DNA from: Streptomyces bikiniensis
Lineage (GTDB): Bacteria; Actinomycetota; Actinomycetes; Streptomycetales; Streptomycetaceae
Length of the DNA stretch: 49,583 bases
Assembly: GCA_000716465.1 (NCBI GenBank)
Contig: JNWL01000043.1
Span: forward strand, 1 to 49,583
Direction: 5' to 3'
Shown piece by piece: positions 16,950 through 24,856 of the stretch. The notes under the pieces are model-generated. The model worked only from the letters and a program-made list of their open reading frames with translations. It made no database searches and was not told the DNA's origin. How positions within the stretch are numbered: position 1 is the stretch's first letter; each line of letters begins with the position of its first letter. Made by a program: the position numbers and the translations under genes.

Positions 16950-17345
16950 ATGTCTCTGGACGAGACCGTCATGACGAGCCGCGGCGCCTGCGCCGTCAGC
17001 GGCGGGCAGGCCGACGGACGGCGCCCGGACCGAGCCGCGGTGGCGCGGTACGCGGCCCGCGGCGTCGGGGTCGTCGTCGCGCGCGGCTCCTACGACATGC
17101 AGACCGTCGCCCCCCTGGCCACGGCCCTGGACACAGCCGCGGAGAAGCACCGGAAGGTGGTCCTGGACGCCTCCGGCGTCACCTTCGCGGACTCGGCCTT
17201 CCTGAACCTGCTGATCCTCACCCACCGGACGACCGACCTGCGCCTGGCCGGCCCGACACCGCAGGTGAAGCGGCTCCTGGAGATCACGGGGGCCGACACC
17301 GTCCTGACGGTGCGGCCGACGGTGGAGGACGCCGCCGCCTGCTAG
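16950..17345 (+). CDS. STAS-domain anti-sigma factor antagonist
   Basis: A 131-residue protein with a STAS domain at about 35-125: strand VGVVVARGSYDM, the central DASGVTFADSAFLNLLILTH, where the Ser after Asp is the usual phosphorylation site, then LRLAGPTPQVKRLLEITGAD. In partner switching the unphosphorylated form binds an RsbW-like kinase and frees a sigma factor; PP2C phosphatases reverse its phosphorylation. The N-terminal 30 residues are an unusual extension. AAAGGG precedes the ATG. No anti-sigma kinase is encoded in the window, so partners must lie elsewhere. The phosphatases at 8590 and 18412 are candidates. Confidence 0.9.
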   Translation: MSLDETVMTSRGACAVSGGQADGRRPDRAAVARYAARGVGVVVARGSYDMQTVAPLATALDTAAEKHRKVVLDASGVTFADSAFLNLLILTHRTTDLRLAGPTPQVKRLLEITGADTVLTVRPTVEDAAAC

Positions 17346-17611
17346 GAGCTGTACGGCGGAGGGCTCCGCGGTCCCGCCACGGCGTCGCGTCCGGTTCCCT
17401 CCACCGCCACCGCCGGGGTCGGCCCCCTGTCCGTGCCGTGACCGAGGGCGGGACCGGAGATCACGGCGGCGTTCCCATTCCGCCCTCGAACGACGACCGT
17501 TTCGGCCGGGGTGGTGATCCGGGGTGCGCGGGAGTCATGGAAGCAGTGGTGGGATTGTGGGGGTTCCACGGCGATGCGGGGGAAGCGGACCCCGCCTGAG
17601 AGGGTGGGGAC

Positions 17612-18415
17612 ATGGACATCGAACGCAGGAACAACGTCACCGTCGCCGGAAACCCGCGCGGACGGACGGTGGTGCTGGCCCACGGGTTCGGTTGCGACCA
17701 GAACATGTGGCGGCTGACCGTGCCCGCCCTGGCGCGGGACCACCGGGTCGTCCTGTTCGACTACGTGGGTTCGGGGCGTTCGGACCCGTCCGCGTTCTCG
17801 GAGGAACGCTACGGCTCCCTGGAGGGCTACGCCCGGGACGTGGTCGAGGTGTGCGAGGCGCTCGACCTCCGTGACGCGGTGTTCGTGGGCCATTCGGTCA
17901 GCGCGATGACCGGCGTGCTGGCGGCGGACGCGGCGCCGGAGCGCATCGGAGCGCTGGTGATGGTCGCGCCGTCCCCGCGGTACGTCGACGACGAGGGGTA
18001 CCGGGGCGGTTTCAGCCGTGAGGACATCGACGAGCTGCTCGCGTCCCTGGAGTCGAACTACCTCGGGTGGTCGTCGGCGACGGCTCCGATGATCATGGGA
18101 AATCCGGAACGTCCCGAACTCGGCGAGGAGCTGACGAACAGCTTCTGCGCCACGGACCCGGACATGGCGCGCGTCTTCGCCCGGACCACGTTCCTCTCGG
18201 ACTCGCGCGACGACCTGAAGAAGGTGACGGTGCCGACGCTGGTCCTGGAGTGCGCCCAGGACGTCGTCGCCCCCCGGGAGGTGGGCGCCTTCGTCCACCG
18301 GGCGATCCCCGGCTCGACGCTGGTCACCCTCGACGCCACCGGACACTGCCCCCACCTGTCCGCACCGGAGGCCACCAACGAGGCGATCACCGGTTTCCTG
18401 GCGGGCCTGCGATGA
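17612..18415 (+). CDS. rsbQ: RsbQ-like alpha/beta hydrolase
   Basis: A 267-residue alpha/beta hydrolase resembling B. subtilis RsbQ throughout its length: AHGFGCDQNMWR, RVVLFDYVGSGRSDPSAF, ARDVVEVCEALDLRDAVFVG, then the nucleophile elbow GHSVSAM (Ser), the acid in LECAQDVVAP (Asp) and GHCPHLSAPE (His). RsbQ is required with the PAS phosphatase RsbP to activate SigB under energy stress, probably by supplying a small hydrophobic ligand to the PAS domain. The next gene overlaps its stop (ATGA) and encodes a PAS-PP2C protein, as in the Bacillus rsbQ-rsbP operon. The upstream gap 17346-17611 shows no gene. Streptomyces relatives are also close to karrikin/strigolactone-type hydrolases. Confidence 0.88.
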   Translation: MDIERRNNVTVAGNPRGRTVVLAHGFGCDQNMWRLTVPALARDHRVVLFDYVGSGRSDPSAFSEERYGSLEGYARDVVEVCEALDLRDAVFVGHSVSAMTGVLAADAAPERIGALVMVAPSPRYVDDEGYRGGFSREDIDELLASLESNYLGWSSATAPMIMGNPERPELGEELTNSFCATDPDMARVFARTTFLSDSRDDLKKVTVPTLVLECAQDVVAPREVGAFVHRAIPGSTLVTLDATGHCPHLSAPEATNEAITGFLAGLR

Positions 18416-19719
18416 TGTGCCGCACCGGACGGGAGTCCGGTCCGTACGGCGCGGACCACGAGAACCGCGAGGAGGCGCCGGCCGCGGCGTTCGCCGCGCT
18501 GCTGGAGGACAGCGCCGAGGAACTGTACGAGAACGCCCCCTGCGGATACCTGTCCACCTTGATGGACGGCACCGTCGCGAAGGTCAACGCCACCCTGCTG
18601 GACTGGCTCGGCCTGGAACGCGGGGCGGTGGTGGGCCGGATGCGGTTCACCGACCTGCTCACCGTGGGCGGCAGGCTCTACCACGAGACGCACTTCGCGC
18701 CCCTGCTCAGGATGCGGGGGGAGATCGGCGGCATCGCCCTGGAGATGAAACGGAGCGACGGCGGGCGGATGCCGGTGCTGGTCTCCTCCGTCGTCAAGCG
18801 CGGCGACGGCGGCGACCCCCTGCTCATCCGCACCACCGTCTTCGACGCCCGCGACCGCCGCGCCTACGAAGAAGAGCTCCTGCTCGCCCGCAGAACCGCC
18901 GAACAAGCCCGCCGGCAGGCAGAGGCCGATCGCGCCCGCCTGCAAGAGGCCCTCGCCGTCCTCCAGCGGTCACTGCTGCCCGACGTCCTGCCCACCATCC
19001 CCGGCCTGGAGACGGCCGCCCACTACCGCACCGCCTCACCGGACCGCTTGGGCGGCGACTTCTACGACGTCTTCCCCCTCGACGGCAAACGCTGGGCCTT
19101 CTTCCTCGGCGACGTGTGCGGCAAGGGACCCGAAGCGGCCGCGGTCACCTCCCTGACCCGCTACACCCTGCGCACCGCGGCCCTGCACGACCCCGACCCC
19201 ACCGCCGTCCTGACCACCCTCAACAAGGTCCTCCACGAGCGCTACACCGCCGGGGACCCGCGCTACTGCACCGTCGTCTTCGGCATCGTCGAACCCGACG
19301 GGGAGACCGGACGGGCGGACGTCCGCCTCGCCTCGGGCGGCCATCCCCCCGCCCTCGTCCTGCGCGCCGACGGCCACGTCGGCCGCCTCCCCACTCCCGG
19401 GGGCCTCCTCGTCGGCATCCTGCCCACCGCGCCGTTCGCCGTCGCCACCACCACCCTGGACCCCGGTGACACGCTCCTGCTCCACACCGACGGCCTCACC
19501 GAAGCCCGCACCGGCAGAGACCGCACCACCCTCTACGGCGACGAAGCGCTCCTCGCCTTCGCCGCCGACCACGCCGGAGAGCCCCCGGACGCCCTCATCA
19601 AGGCGCTGAGCCGCCTCCTGGACGGCTTCGGCGACGGCCTGGACGACGACACCGCCCTGCTCGCCCTCGGTGTCCCCGCCCGTCCGGCACCCGGGTCGAC
19701 GACGAAGAACACGGCGTGA
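18412..19719 (+). CDS. rsbP: RsbP-like PAS-PP2C phosphatase
   Basis: The product has 435 residues. A PAS domain (about 40-155) begins LYENAPCGYLSTLMDGTVAK and contains NATLLDWLGLERGAVVGRMR. A coiled coil follows (RRTAEQARRQAEADRARLQE) and joins the SpoIIE/PP2C domain: LQRSLLPDVLP, GGDFYDVFPLD, FLGDVCGKGPEAA, ASGGHPPALVL, LLLHTDGLTEAR and the terminal DDDTALLAL. All acidic metal ligands are present. It would dephosphorylate a STAS protein when its PAS domain senses a signal passed by the RsbQ-like partner. The start at 18412 overlaps the upstream stop by 4 nt, so the two genes are translationally coupled. Confidence 0.9.
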   Translation: MMCRTGRESGPYGADHENREEAPAAAFAALLEDSAEELYENAPCGYLSTLMDGTVAKVNATLLDWLGLERGAVVGRMRFTDLLTVGGRLYHETHFAPLLRMRGEIGGIALEMKRSDGGRMPVLVSSVVKRGDGGDPLLIRTTVFDARDRRAYEEELLLARRTAEQARRQAEADRARLQEALAVLQRSLLPDVLPTIPGLETAAHYRTASPDRLGGDFYDVFPLDGKRWAFFLGDVCGKGPEAAAVTSLTRYTLRTAALHDPDPTAVLTTLNKVLHERYTAGDPRYCTVVFGIVEPDGETGRADVRLASGGHPPALVLRADGHVGRLPTPGGLLVGILPTAPFAVATTTLDPGDTLLLHTDGLTEARTGRDRTTLYGDEALLAFAADHAGEPPDALIKALSRLLDGFGDGLDDDTALLALGVPARPAPGSTTKNTA

Positions 19720-19919
19720 GCCCACTGAAGATTACCGCCCGAGACGCCGCGACCGGTCCCGTCCCGGAGGTCCTCGGCGCACTCGACCACGGCACCGCCC
19801 CCGAACTGCGCGGCCTGCTCGCCGCCGTCCCGGACCACACCCTCCGCCTCATGAGCACCACCGGCCTCGACCGGATCTTCCCCTTCCTTCCCGACGGCGA
19901 AGGCACCGCCCGGCCCTGA
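19716..19919 (+). CDS. STAS protein with its phosphorylation core deleted
   Basis: The GTG start overlaps the phosphatase stop (GTGA). The 67-residue product begins with the classical anti-sigma antagonist opening MSPLKITARDAATGPVPEVL and ALDHGTAPELRGLL, then jumps to the family's C-terminal part, VPDHTLRLMSTTGLDRIF. About 45 residues are missing between them: the strand-turn-helix holding the phosphorylatable Ser and its neighbours. The reading frame is kept. Such a protein cannot be phosphorylated in the usual way and is probably too short to fold as STAS. It may be inactive or act as a decoy. A full gene was probably the original rsbV-like third cistron of the operon. Confidence 0.7.
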   Translation: MSPLKITARDAATGPVPEVLGALDHGTAPELRGLLAAVPDHTLRLMSTTGLDRIFPFLPDGEGTARP

Positions 19920-20340
19920 TCCGCGATCGCGGCACACGGCCGGTGGCACCCGAACGGCGAATGCGTCGAGCAGTTCCTCCGGTCGTCACGCCCGCCGAGG
20001 CCCGTCCCCTCGGCGGGGCAGGAGGAACCGGGGCACGGAGACCGCGGCTCCGCCCCGGCCGTCGAGGCGCTCACCCGTGGGGCGGCACGTCGTCCCGCAC
20101 CGCCGAGGCGCCACTGCTTCGCGTGCTCCTCGGCCGTCGGTCGACCCGGCTCCCAGCGGGTCACCACCCTGACGACGCCGTCACAGTCCTCGAAGAGGAA
20201 CCGCATGCCGCGGGCGCGCGGTCGGGCCATCGACGAACCATCCGTTCCGCCCCGGGACCACGCCCAGGCGCCTGCTGCGGGCCGAAGGCCGGCAAACGCG
20301 GTCGCTCCGCGGACGCTTGCCTGCCCGAGAGGGGTGCTTG
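19920..20340. other. Degenerate stretch, no intact gene
   Basis: The minus strand has a short readable piece starting at 20230, reading RGMRFLFEDCDGVVRVVTRW. It has a weak ribosome site and no proper stop before running antisense into the STAS gene. It may be a remnant of a small gene. Nothing else is supported. Confidence 0.4.
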
Positions 20341-20520
20341 GTGCCCCTGACACGCGGCGACGCCGAGACCCGGATCCTGGACGAGCACCCCGGCCACGGA
20401 CGCGCCGCCCCCGGCGTCGGGAGCGGCGACGGTACCCTGTCCCGCCACCTCCACGGCCTCGGCTACCGCACCACGGGCATCGACCGCTCATCCAGCGCCG
20501 CCGCGCCTGGGGACGCAGTG
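20341..20520 (+). pseudogene. N-terminal remnant of a SAM-dependent methyltransferase
   Basis: From GTG 20341 the frame reads RILDEHPGHGRAAPGVGSGD, GTLSRHLHGLGYRTTGIDRS and then degenerates. VGSGDGTLSRHL and GIDRS match methyltransferase motif I (VGCGDGTLxxxL) and the following acidic strand. All downstream motifs are missing, and the frame continues into Arg-rich nonsense. About 60 codons of a gene of roughly 200 remain. Confidence 0.6.
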
Positions 20521-20723
20521 ACCCGCAGGCGCGGTTCGTACGCATCGGTGCGGCGCAAACGGGCGCGCGCCGACCGGCTCCCCGTAGCCGCAGCCCCCAC
20601 CCACCGCGTTGGGCGAAACTGCTCGCGGTACCTGGCTCAGCCGTTCCGACGCTCCCCTGCGCGCGGGGCTCCGGCACGAGCTCGCCCGACACCCTCCCTC
20701 GAAGGGACAGAGGTCCGTCACCG

Positions 20724-21040
20724 ACCGCGATCTCCGCCGTGGGTCTGCGCAGGTCGTACGGTGAGAAGGGCGTCCTCGACGGCATCGACCCGCACGTCCC
20801 GGCCGGAACCGTCTTCGCACTGCTCGGTTCCGACTGCGCCGGCAGGACCACCACCGTGAAGATCCTTTCCACGCTGCTCACCGCCGACGCCGGCGACCTG
20901 CATGCCGGCGAGCACGACCTGACCGCCGACCCGCAGGCGGTCCGTGCCGCCATCGGTGTCACCGGCCGGTTCTCCGCCGTCGACGGCCTGATCACCGGCG
21001 AGGAGAACATGCTCCTCATGGCGGACCTCCACCACCTGCC
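20724..21040 (+). pseudogene. Truncated DrrA-type ABC transporter ATPase
   Basis: About 105 codons of the N-terminal part of a daunorubicin-resistance-type ATPase can be read: LRRSYGEKGVLDGIDPHVPA, KILSTLLTADAGDLHAGEHD, VTGRFSAVDGLITGEENMLL. The Walker A is decayed to LLGSDCAGRTTT; the family has GPNGAGKTTT, so the catalytic Lys is now Arg. The gene stops abruptly after ADLHHLP, where it abuts the 3'-truncated aztD-like gene of opposite orientation. Signature, Walker B and switch regions are absent, so it is inactive. Confidence 0.8.
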
Positions 21041-22183
21041 CAGTCGCGGGGGCGGTGACGTAGGCGGTGCGGTCGCGGACGAAGAGGGCGGGGTACGGCC
21101 GCTGCCAGTTCAAGGGCTCCTGCCAGGCGCCGATGACCGGGATCGTCCCGGTGACCCTGCCGGCTTCGGGGTCGATGACGTGGATCCTGCCGTCGGTGCC
21201 CAGGACGAGGCCTTCGCCGTGCGGGCCGCGGGCCAGGGAGCGGAAGGTGTAGCCGGTGCCGAGGTCGAGCAGGTTCGTCCTCCCGGTGGTGGTGTTGATC
21301 AGGGAGGCCTGCCGGGGGCGTTCGAGTTCGGCGTCCTCGTCCTTCTTGAAGTCGCCCAGGACGACCGGGGACAGGTCGGATCCGGCCCGGTTGCCGATCC
21401 GGCCGTAGGCCGTGGGGCTCTTCGCCTTGGTGATGCGGCCGTCCTTGTGAACGAGGACGCCGTCCTCGCAGCCGACGGCCACGACCTCGTCCTTGGCGGT
21501 GGCCTCTCCGTGGACGCCGGGGCACTGCTCGTTGCGGGTGATCTCCTTGCGGTCCCCGTCGAGGACGATCAGGCCGGTGCGCTTCTCCTCGGTGCCCAGG
21601 GTGCTGACCGGCCGGCCGTCCTCCGGTTCGACGGCGACGCCGTGGTGGGGGCTGGCGGAGGTGTACGTGCTGGTGGCGGGCCTGCCCTTGGCCAGGTCGT
21701 GGGGGTCGAAGGAGGTGACCTGCCCGGTGCCGTCGGTGAACAGGACGGTCCGATCGGCGTGCCGTACGACGTGGCCGGGCTTGGGGCCCTCGAACGCGAT
21801 GCCGGTGAGCCGCCGGCCGACGGCGTCCAGGACGCGGAAGCCCTCGGAGGTGGAGAGCATGACGTGGCGGTCGTCGCCTGCGGGGTTGACGCGGTTGAAG
21901 CCGGCCAGGGGTACGTCCTCGGCGGTCTTCAGGGCCCGGCCGGCCAGGACGTAGAGACCGCCCTCGTAGGTGACGACGAGCGGGTCGGTGACCGACTTCG
22001 CCGGAGTGCCGGGCTTCGTCGGGGTGCCTGGCTTCGCCGGAGTGCCGGGCTTGTTCTGTTCTCCTCGGCCGCGGGCTCGTCGGTGGTGTCGGTGCCGTCG
22101 GTGCCGCAGGCGGTCAGGGCGAGGGAGGTGGCGAGCAGGAGGGTGATGCCCGCCGTGGCGCGGGAGCGGGTCGTGCTGGTCAC
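21038..22183 (-). pseudogene. aztD: aztD-like zinc metallochaperone gene, frameshifted and 3'-truncated
   Basis: A GTG at 22183 opens a lipoprotein signal (ITLLLATSLALTACGTDG; lipobox LTAC). After EEN the frame is lost. Restoring one A in a probable AACAAGAACAAG run (near 22070) recovers NKPGTPAKPGTPTKPGTPAK and the long beta-propeller body (LVVTYEGGLYVLAGRALK, VMLSTSEGFRVLDAVGRRL, EQCPGVHGEATAKDEVVAVG, SLARGPHGEGLVLGTDGRIH). It ends at ATGQV, where the decayed DrrA gene begins. AztD delivers zinc to the AztABC importer. An internal ATG at 21860 still leaves a long frame, but without a signal peptide or the last blade. The start overlaps the aztC stop. Confidence 0.75.
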
Positions 22184-22474
22184 GGGGTCTTCCTTTCGGT
22201 GCCCGCCGTGGGGCGGACGGTGGGGGTGGGCGCGCCGAGGCCGTCGGCTATGGCCGTGGTGTTGGCGCGCATCATTTCCAGGTAGGTGGCGGGCCCCCGC
22301 CCTGTCGCGTCAGGGATCCGGAGAACAGGGGCAGGACGCGTACGTCCACGTGGCCTTCGCGTTTGAGGGCCCGGGCGAGCCGGTCGGGCCGGGAGGAGTC
22401 CGCGAAGACCGCCGGCACCTTCGCCTTCTCGATCGCCGTGGCCAGGGACTTGAGGCCGGAGGCGCCGGATCGCT
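22180..22474 (-). pseudogene. aztC: C-terminal remnant of aztC-like zinc-binding protein
   Basis: The frame reads GLKSLATAIEKAKVPAVFAD and GHVDVRVLPLFSGSL, then shifts in a G-run near 22300. It continues in another frame as ATYLEMMRANTTAIADGL to a stop at 22180-22182. These blocks match the C-terminal lobe of solute-binding proteins of zinc ABC importers (AztC/ZnuA type). The 5' two-thirds are gone: the gene begins directly at a divergent ABC-exporter fragment. The stop overlaps the aztD start (GTGA), preserving the ancestral operon junction. Confidence 0.7.
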
Positions 22475-22477
22475 CCG

Positions 22478-22813
22478 CTGGACGCCCCGGTCGGCGAGCG
22501 CGGCGCCACCCTCTCCGGAGGACAGCGGGCCCGCGTCGCCCTCGCCCGCGCGCTCCTCGCCCGGCCGCGCGTCCTGGTCCTCGACGAGTCCACCGCCCAC
22601 CTGGACAACGCGAGCGACGCCCGGATCGCGGCCGCGCTCCACCGGGAGGGGCGCACCACCGTCGTCATCGCCCACCGCCGCGCCACCATCCGCCGGGCCG
22701 ACCGCACCGCCGTCCTGGAGGCCGGGCGCATCGCCGGGGAGGGCACCTGGGAGGAGCTCACCGCCCGCCCCGACAGCGCCCTGAACCGCAGCCCCGCCGG
22801 CATGTCCTCCTGA
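22478..22813 (+). pseudogene. 3' remnant of an ABC exporter ATPase
   Basis: The frame, with no start codon of its own, reads LDAPVGERGATLSGGQRARV, ALARALLARPRVLVLDEST, the D-loop region AHLDNASDA, VVIAHR (H-loop) and the terminal AGRIAGEGTWEELTA, ending at TGA 22811-22813. Signature motif, Walker B and H-loop are those of an exporter-type (MsbA-like) nucleotide-binding domain. The membrane domain and Walker A are missing. The break point at about 22475 coincides with the 5' truncation of the divergent aztC remnant. Confidence 0.8.
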
Positions 22814-22840
22814 GGGCGGCCGTACGCGGCAGGCGTCGTC

Positions 22841-23677
22841 TCAGGCGCGGGGCGCGGTGTCCAGGAAGCGGTGCAGGGAGGCCGTCACGGCGGTCACGAA
22901 GGCGTCGCGGGTGCGGTCGGGGACCCGGTCGAGGGACAGGTAGGGGTTGAGGTCCTCCAGTTCGACCAGGAGGAGTCCGCCCTCCTGCGTGCGGCAGGCG
23001 TCCACCCGCTGGATGCCGTGGTCGAGGGTGTTCCAGTCGATGAAGCGGCGCGCGAAGGCGAGGTCGGCGCCGGTGGGCTCGTAGGGTTCGAGGACCCAGC
23101 GCCGGGTGGGGTCGGGGGCGTGGAGGGCGTACTGGAAGGCGTCGTCGACGTAGTAGAAGGACACCTCGTAGCGGAAGTCGACGCCCGGCTGGACGAGGAT
23201 GTCGCCGTACGGGAGGCCGTCGAGCCGGTCCCGGGGGACGAAGGTCAGGCCGATGGAGTCGGCCCCGGCCCTCGGCTTGACCGCGTACCTCTCGGCCCGG
23301 GGCAGGACGTGCAGGTCCTCGGGGCGGTCGACGGTGGGGATGACCGGGTACCCGTCCGCCGTCAGGTCGAGGAGGTACTGCTTGCCCGCCATGTCCCCGC
23401 GCCCGTTCAGCGGGTTGTAGACCCGGGTGCCCCGGGCGGCGGCCTCCGCCCGGAAGGCGTCGTACTCCTCCTGGTAGTGCAGCACCGGCCCGCTGTTGCG
23501 GACCACGACCGCGTCGAAGGCGTCCATCAGCGCCGCGGCGTCCAGGGGATGGCACTGGGCGATGTCGAAGGTCTCGCGCAGCCGCGAGGTCAGGAGGATG
23601 TCCTCGTCGCAGTAGCGCCGGCCCCGGGCCTGGTAGGCGAGGTCGGTCACGAACAGGATGCTGGGGCGGGCGGGCAT
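22841..23677 (-). CDS. ATP-grasp family ligase-like protein
   Basis: A 278-residue protein of the RimK/glutathione-synthetase-like ATP-grasp type. The N-terminal domain reads ILFVTDLAYQARGRRYCDED and DAFDAVVVRNSGPVLHYQEE. The ATP-binding part has YNPLNGRGDMAGKQYLLDL, RYAVKPRAGADSIGL (Lys) and DILVQPGVDFRYEVSFYY. The C-terminal Mg2+ site is LLVELEDLNPYLSLD (Glu and Asn). Such enzymes ligate carboxylates to amines via acyl-phosphates; they occur in amino-acid, peptide and RiPP biosynthesis. The substrate cannot be told. GGAG lies about 8 nt before the ATG at 23677. The gene is intact, in contrast to its surroundings. Confidence 0.85.
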   Translation of the reverse strand: MPARPSILFVTDLAYQARGRRYCDEDILLTSRLRETFDIAQCHPLDAAALMDAFDAVVVRNSGPVLHYQEEYDAFRAEAAARGTRVYNPLNGRGDMAGKQYLLDLTADGYPVIPTVDRPEDLHVLPRAERYAVKPRAGADSIGLTFVPRDRLDGLPYGDILVQPGVDFRYEVSFYYVDDAFQYALHAPDPTRRWVLEPYEPTGADLAFARRFIDWNTLDHGIQRVDACRTQEGGLLLVELEDLNPYLSLDRVPDRTRDAFVTAVTASLHRFLDTAPRA

Positions 23678-24158
23678 GGTGCGTCTCCTCGTGGGGTGGC
23701 GGCCGGCCTGGACGCGCGTACGGGGCGTGCTCCGGCGGGGACTCCGGGACGTGGTTCCGGTCGGTGGTTCCGGCGGGTGTGCCGGGTCGAGGCGGTGGGC
23801 GGCGGTACGGGTGGGGTGTTCGGCGAGCAGGTCCCGCAGTTCGTCGGCGGCGGTGACTGGGCGGCGGTGCGGGACCGGGGTTCGCGGCCGCGCAGACCGG
23901 TGGCGGTGACGACGGCGACGAGGGTGCCGGGGAAGGCGACGGCGGCGGGGCCGATGCGGAAGACGGTCGCCGTCGGGCTGGAAGTGGGCCATCTGGCGGC
24001 GCAGCAGTTCGGGCTCGGCCTCGGGCTCGGGCTCGGGCTCGGACTCCGGCTCGTCGACGATCGTGGCCCGGCAGGTGAACCGGACGGCCGCGCAGTAGCT
24101 GGTGGGGACGCCGTCGGTGGGCGGAGTGCCGGGTTTGGCGCGCCAGGGGCCGGGGCCC
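23678..24158 (-). other. Degenerate stretch with Glu-Pro hexamer repeat
   Basis: On the minus strand one frame reads TSYCAAVRFTCRATIVDEPE, then Glu-Pro repeats encoded by about six GAGCCC units (near 24003-24055), ELLRRQMAHFQPDGDRL, and later PVTAADELRDLLAEHPTRTA up to the ATP-grasp start. In between, a second frame reads FRIGPAAVAFPGTLVAVVTA. The alternating frames suggest a broken upstream gene, possibly the ATP-grasp partner. No start or family could be fixed. Confidence 0.4.
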
Positions 24159-24746
24159 TCACGGGGACAGGCCCTGGATCTCGTACGAGCGCACCAGCCG
24201 GGCGAGTTGACGGCCCGTCACCAGGAGGGGTTCCTCGCTGCGGCCGACCTGGGCGGCGACCTCGGCCCCCTCCAGGGCGGAGACGACGGTGGTCGCCAGT
24301 TCCCGTGCGTCCGAGGCGGGGAAGCCGCAGCGCAGCAGCTTGTCGCGGACCAACCGCTCCCAGTCGCGCAGCGCGTCGGCGCAGGCGCGCTGGATCTCCG
24401 AGTCGGTGCCGAGGGTCTCAAGTGCCGCCGCCGTCACCGGGCAGCCGTCGGTCCACCCCGACTCGCGCAGTTCGTGGGCGAGTTGCCGGGCGCAGGCCGC
24501 CACCGCCTCCGCCGGGTCGTCGTCACCGTCCAGCGCCTCCCGCAGGAGCGCGGCGAATTCCCCGGCCCCGTGTTCGATCGCGGCGATGGCGACGGCCTCC
24601 TTGCCACCCGGGAAGAAGTGGTAGACGGAGCCGAGGGTGGCCCGCGCCTCCTGCGCGATCTGCTTGATTCCCGTGCCGACGTAGCCCTGCCGCTGCAGGA
24701 GGCGTGAGGCGGCGACGACGATCCGGTCCCGTGTGCTGCTCTGCAT
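24159..24746 (-). CDS. TetR-family repressor
   Basis: A 195-residue TetR/AcrR regulator. The helix-turn-helix lies at about 7-50 (VVAASRLLQRQGYVGTGIKQ, TLGSVYHFFPGGKEAVA). The C-terminal ligand domain resembles the LmrA/YxaF type (WTDGCPVTAAALET). TACTGT (24753-24758, minus strand) lies 6 nt upstream of the ATG at 24746, with no ribosome site, so the mRNA is probably leaderless. The divergent gene at 24857 encodes an imine-reductase-like enzyme, and two near-identical operators lie between. The expected logic is repression of both genes, relieved by the enzyme's substrate or a related toxic molecule. Confidence 0.92.
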   Translation of the reverse strand: MQSSTRDRIVVAASRLLQRQGYVGTGIKQIAQEARATLGSVYHFFPGGKEAVAIAAIEHGAGEFAALLREALDGDDDPAEAVAACARQLAHELRESGWTDGCPVTAAALETLGTDSEIQRACADALRDWERLVRDKLLRCGFPASDARELATTVVSALEGAEVAAQVGRSEEPLLVTGRQLARLVRSYEIQGLSP

Positions 24747-24772
24747 GCGGGCACAGTACCCGGTTCCCTGAA

Positions 24773-24835
24773 TAGAGCGTTCGTTCCAGTGCCGTGATAC
24801 GTTCCCTCCGAACTCTGGGTAGAGCGTTCGTTCTA
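24773..24835. promoter_or_regulatory. Two TetR-type operators (TAGAGCGTTCGTTCTA)
   Basis: TAGAGCGTTCGTTCTA at 24820-24835 is an almost perfect 16-bp palindrome (TAGA...TCTA). A second copy at 24773-24788 differs only at a T to C change near the end. The centres are 47 bp apart, one near each divergent promoter. These are the obvious binding sites for the adjacent TetR protein. Confidence 0.8.
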
Positions 24836-24856
24836 GTGAGAGGTGGAAATCTCGTC

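Noticed and set aside
19920..20230. Possible small minus-strand gene starting at 20230
   Set aside because: Only about 35 residues look coding, the ribosome site is poor, and the frame runs antisense into the STAS gene without a stop.
20205..22784. 859-residue + strand frame
   Set aside because: It runs through remnants in both orientations, is mostly antisense to aztD, and has no continuous family match.
24003..24055. GAGCCC repeat considered as a repetitive peptide precursor for the ATP-grasp enzyme
   Set aside because: The frame carrying it is interrupted and has no start, and Glu-Pro repeats are frequent in GC-rich linkers; kept only as a degenerate region.
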